The notes beneath the pieces were generated by a model. It was not told where the DNA came from. It was given only the letters and a program-made list of their open reading frames with translations, and ran no database searches. DNA of 64,000 nucleotides from assembly GCA_016867725.1 (NCBI GenBank), contig VGIX01000003.1, positions 46,580 to 110,579 on the forward strand. Reading direction: 5' to 3'. Below are positions 62,219-64,000 of this stretch, one piece after another; position 1 is the stretch's first letter; the number at the start of each line of letters is the position of its first letter. The position numbers and the translations under genes were made by a program. The stretch comes from Candidatus Effluviviaceae Genus I sp. Lineage in GTDB: Bacteria; Joyebacterota; Joyebacteria; Joyebacterales; Joyebacteraceae.

Positions 62219-63544
62219 CTACCAGGAGATCCCGACGTACTTCCCTCGCGCCTCGCGCGGGTCGTCGATGATCCGCACGAGGTCGATGAGCACCTGGTCG
62301 GGGCGCATGGTCCGCGGGACCGCCTCGAACTCCTCGGCGCCGTTGGCGATGACGAGGACCTCCGAACGCGCGACGAGGTCCTCCACCGTCTCGGCCCTGA
62401 GGCGCTGCGCGTAGGGCAGCTCGTGCTTGAGGAAGCCCAGGTTCGACCCGAACAGCTCCTCCCACGAGATGTTCCGGTCGTAGATGCAGAGCTCGTAGCC
62501 CTTCCCGATGAGCGTGCTGACGACCTGGATGATCGGGCTCTCCCTGAGGTCGTCCGTGCCCGACTTGAAGCTCATGCCGAGGACGCCGATCTTCCTCTTC
62601 CCCGTGTCGCGGATGAGCTGAACGGCGCGCTGGATCTGCTCGCGGTTCGACGGCATCAGGGACTCGATCACGGGCGACCTCACGCCGAGCTCCTGCGCCT
62701 TCCGCACCATCGCGCGGACGTCCTTCGGGAGGCACGAGCCGCCGAACGCGAACCCCGGCTTCAGGTAGTACGGGGAGAGGTTGAGCTGACGGTCGAGGCA
62801 GAAGATCTCCATGACCTTGTGGCTGTCCGACACGCCCATCGCCTTCGCGAGATTGCCCATCTCGTTGCCGAAGCACACCTTGAGGGCGTGGAAGCAGTTG
62901 TCGGCGTACTTCACCATCTCGGCCACGCGGAGCTCCGTCCGGACGAGCGGGGCCTCGATGCCCTGGCAGAGCCGGATGAGCTCATCGCCCGCTCTGCTTC
63001 CCGGCGTCCTCTCGCCGACGACGATCTTCGGCGGGTGGTGGAAGTCGCGGACGGCCGAGGCCTCGCGGAGGAACTCGGGGTTGAACAGGACGCCGAAGCC
63101 CTCCCCTTCCTTCTTCCCGGACTCGCGCTCGAGAACCGGGAGAAGCTCGGTCTCGACGGTCCCGGGAGGGATCGTGCTCCGGAAGACGATCGTGTGGAAG
63201 GCGCTCTTCCTCCTGAGCACCTGGCCCACCTGCGCGCAGACGCGCTTCGTGTACTCGAGGTTCGGGGTGCCGGACTCGGTGGACGGCGTCCCCACGCAGA
63301 CGAGCGAGATCTCGCTCTCGCCGATCGCCTTCGCGTAGTCCTCGGTCACGGAGAGCCGCCCCTCGGCGACGCCCTTCTTCACGAGCTCGGCGAGGCCCGG
63401 CTCGACGATGGGGCTCCTGCCCTGACGCAGGGGCTCGAGCTTCCGCGGATCGACGTCGAGGCCGATGACGGTGTGACCCATGTCGGAGAGACAGGCTGCG
63501 GAGACACAGCCGACGTAACCGAGACCGAGCACGCTGACCTTCAT
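62219..63544 (-). CDS. GDP-mannose 6-dehydrogenase (AlgD-like)
   Basis: A 441-residue nucleotide-sugar dehydrogenase with the AlgD pattern throughout: SVLGLGYVGCVSAACLS, GRSPIVEPGL, VCVGTPSTESGTPNLEY, FNPEFLREASA, YYLKPGFAFGGSCLPKDV (catalytic Cys), LGMSFKSGTDDLRESP and a terminal GISW (AlgD ends GICW). It oxidises GDP-mannose, made by ManC, to GDP-mannuronate, the alginate precursor. No Alg8/Alg44-type polymerase is in the window. ATGA overlap with the heparinase-like gene upstream. Confidence 0.9.
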   Translation of the reverse strand: MKVSVLGLGYVGCVSAACLSDMGHTVIGLDVDPRKLEPLRQGRSPIVEPGLAELVKKGVAEGRLSVTEDYAKAIGESEISLVCVGTPSTESGTPNLEYTKRVCAQVGQVLRRKSAFHTIVFRSTIPPGTVETELLPVLERESGKKEGEGFGVLFNPEFLREASAVRDFHHPPKIVVGERTPGSRAGDELIRLCQGIEAPLVRTELRVAEMVKYADNCFHALKVCFGNEMGNLAKAMGVSDSHKVMEIFCLDRQLNLSPYYLKPGFAFGGSCLPKDVRAMVRKAQELGVRSPVIESLMPSNREQIQRAVQLIRDTGKRKIGVLGMSFKSGTDDLRESPIIQVVSTLIGKGYELCIYDRNISWEELFGSNLGFLKHELPYAQRLRAETVEDLVARSEVLVIANGAEEFEAVPRTMRPDQVLIDLVRIIDDPREARGKYVGISW

Positions 63545-63999
63545 CGTTTCGCGCGTTCCTTTCCGCGAGCGACCGCCGCGAGGAGGTTCGCAACGCTCTC
63601 ATGGGCTGCGTCGCGGCCGGACTCGGTCCAGCGCGCGACGTCGAGGCCGATCAGCGCCGTCGCGCCGGAGCGGACGGCCCGAAGACCGACGGCGCCTTCG
63701 AAGAGTGCACCGCGGTCGGGAACCGACACATGACCGAAGAGCCACGTCTCCCGGTCCGGGCCGACCTCGACGTCGAGAACGAGGCCGCCTGGCCCGCTTG
63801 CCGCACGCGTCGCGCGCGGGGACCCCTCTCCCTCGTGCCCGGGCGCGATGAGGAACGCGGCCCGCGTCGGAAGCTCCACGGTCCCCGAGGCCACGAGCGC
63901 CGGCGCCGGGTGCCGCTCCCCGAAACCGGAGGAGACCCAGCCGCGCGGCGGGTCGAGCTCCCCCTCGGCGATGCGGACACGCATCCCGGGGGGCAGCCA
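63541..63999 (-). CDS. Heparinase II/III-like protein, C-terminal part (5' end outside window)
   Basis: The last 150 or so residues of a gene entering from the right edge: WLPPGMRVRIAEGELDPPRG, GWVSSGFGERHPAPALV and a beta-rich AFLIAPGHEGEG tail. The G-W-V-S-x-G-(F/Y)-G-x-(K/R)-x-PA-P block is typical of the heparinase II/III-like C-terminal domain, present in uronate polysaccharide lyases and alginate lyases. Next to GDP-mannose dehydrogenase it would fit processing or clearance of a mannuronate-containing polymer. The catalytic residues are outside the window. Confidence 0.65.
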   Translation of the reverse strand, partial: WLPPGMRVRIAEGELDPPRGWVSSGFGERHPAPALVASGTVELPTRAAFLIAPGHEGEGSPRATRAASGPGGLVLDVEVGPDRETWLFGHVSVPDRGALFEGAVGLRAVRSGATALIGLDVARWTESGRDAAHESVANLLAAVARGKERAKR

Positions 64000-64000
64000 C

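Overview
The window is GC-rich DNA from a Gram-negative-type bacterium. Outer-membrane biogenesis (LptE), an OmpP1/FadL porin, a c-type multihaem cytochrome and secreted enzymes with FlgD-like C-terminal domains point to a diderm. Purine and folate genes, an MEP isoprenoid gene, ClpC-like and NtrC-like ATPases and many ATGA-coupled starts fit a free-living, uncultured lineage. The FlgD-like tails on secreted enzymes, the LptE type and the gene mix suggest an FCB-affiliated candidate phylum (Eisenbacteria/Krumholzibacteria-like). That placement is inference; a marker-gene tree would be needed. I see no insertion sequence, prophage, integrase or CRISPR array.

Plus strand, 1-15541. A purine operon (purC 3' end, purF, purH, purE, purA) is followed by folE2 from its own promoter, a small EF-Tu domain 2-like protein and a SatD-like protein. 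Next comes a coupled set: a periplasmic TPR protein with a TonB-like end, a GT39-type membrane glycosyltransferase and an ABC exporter pair. Four small redox-flavoured genes follow (DUF1858, a stand-alone class III RNR-like glycyl-radical tail, a Cys-rich DUF6485 protein and an Mth938-like protein). Then come a secreted protein with a long structured leader and a membrane-anchored TPR protein.

Minus strand, 15762-64000. Reading in the direction of transcription (high to low coordinates), the first block (64000-52976) is a polysaccharide cluster: a heparinase II/III-like protein, GDP-mannose dehydrogenase, three GT4 glycosyltransferases, a radical SAM protein, a polyprenyl synthase and GDP-mannose pyrophosphorylase. 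From a second promoter come galT-glgA. A Gly-Cys-Leu tRNA operon follows, then a GHL15-like secreted glycosidase behind a sigma-54-type site. Next are cvpA, a degenerate Clp/HSP100 ATPase and an aldehyde dehydrogenase. tRNA-Val leads into infC-rpmI-rplT-pheS-pheT, a coiled-coil gene, zapA and rarA. A long coupled housekeeping operon follows: rny, ymdB, folD, xseA, xseB, ispA-type synthase, dxs, nadK, a DUF362 ferredoxin-type protein and tRNA-Arg. The last block holds an M28 peptidase, a HAD-dolichol-kinase-like fusion, a UDP-GlcNAcA/GalNAcA-forming pair, a degenerate NtrC-like regulator, lptE, holA, a NapC-like cytochrome, an OmpP1/FadL porin and leuS.

The most unusual items are proteins that keep a family fold but lose its defining catalytic residues. 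The Clp-like ATPase lacks both Walker B glutamates and its pore loops. The NtrC-like regulator lacks GAFTGA and a phosphorylatable Asp. FolD lacks its catalytic lysine. Others are the HAD-CTP-dependent kinase-like fusion, the radical SAM enzyme inside a GDP-mannuronate polysaccharide cluster, and the small redox cluster with a free-standing glycyl-radical-loop protein. Promoters visible by eye follow a very regular TTGAC(A/G)-N17-TANNNN pattern.
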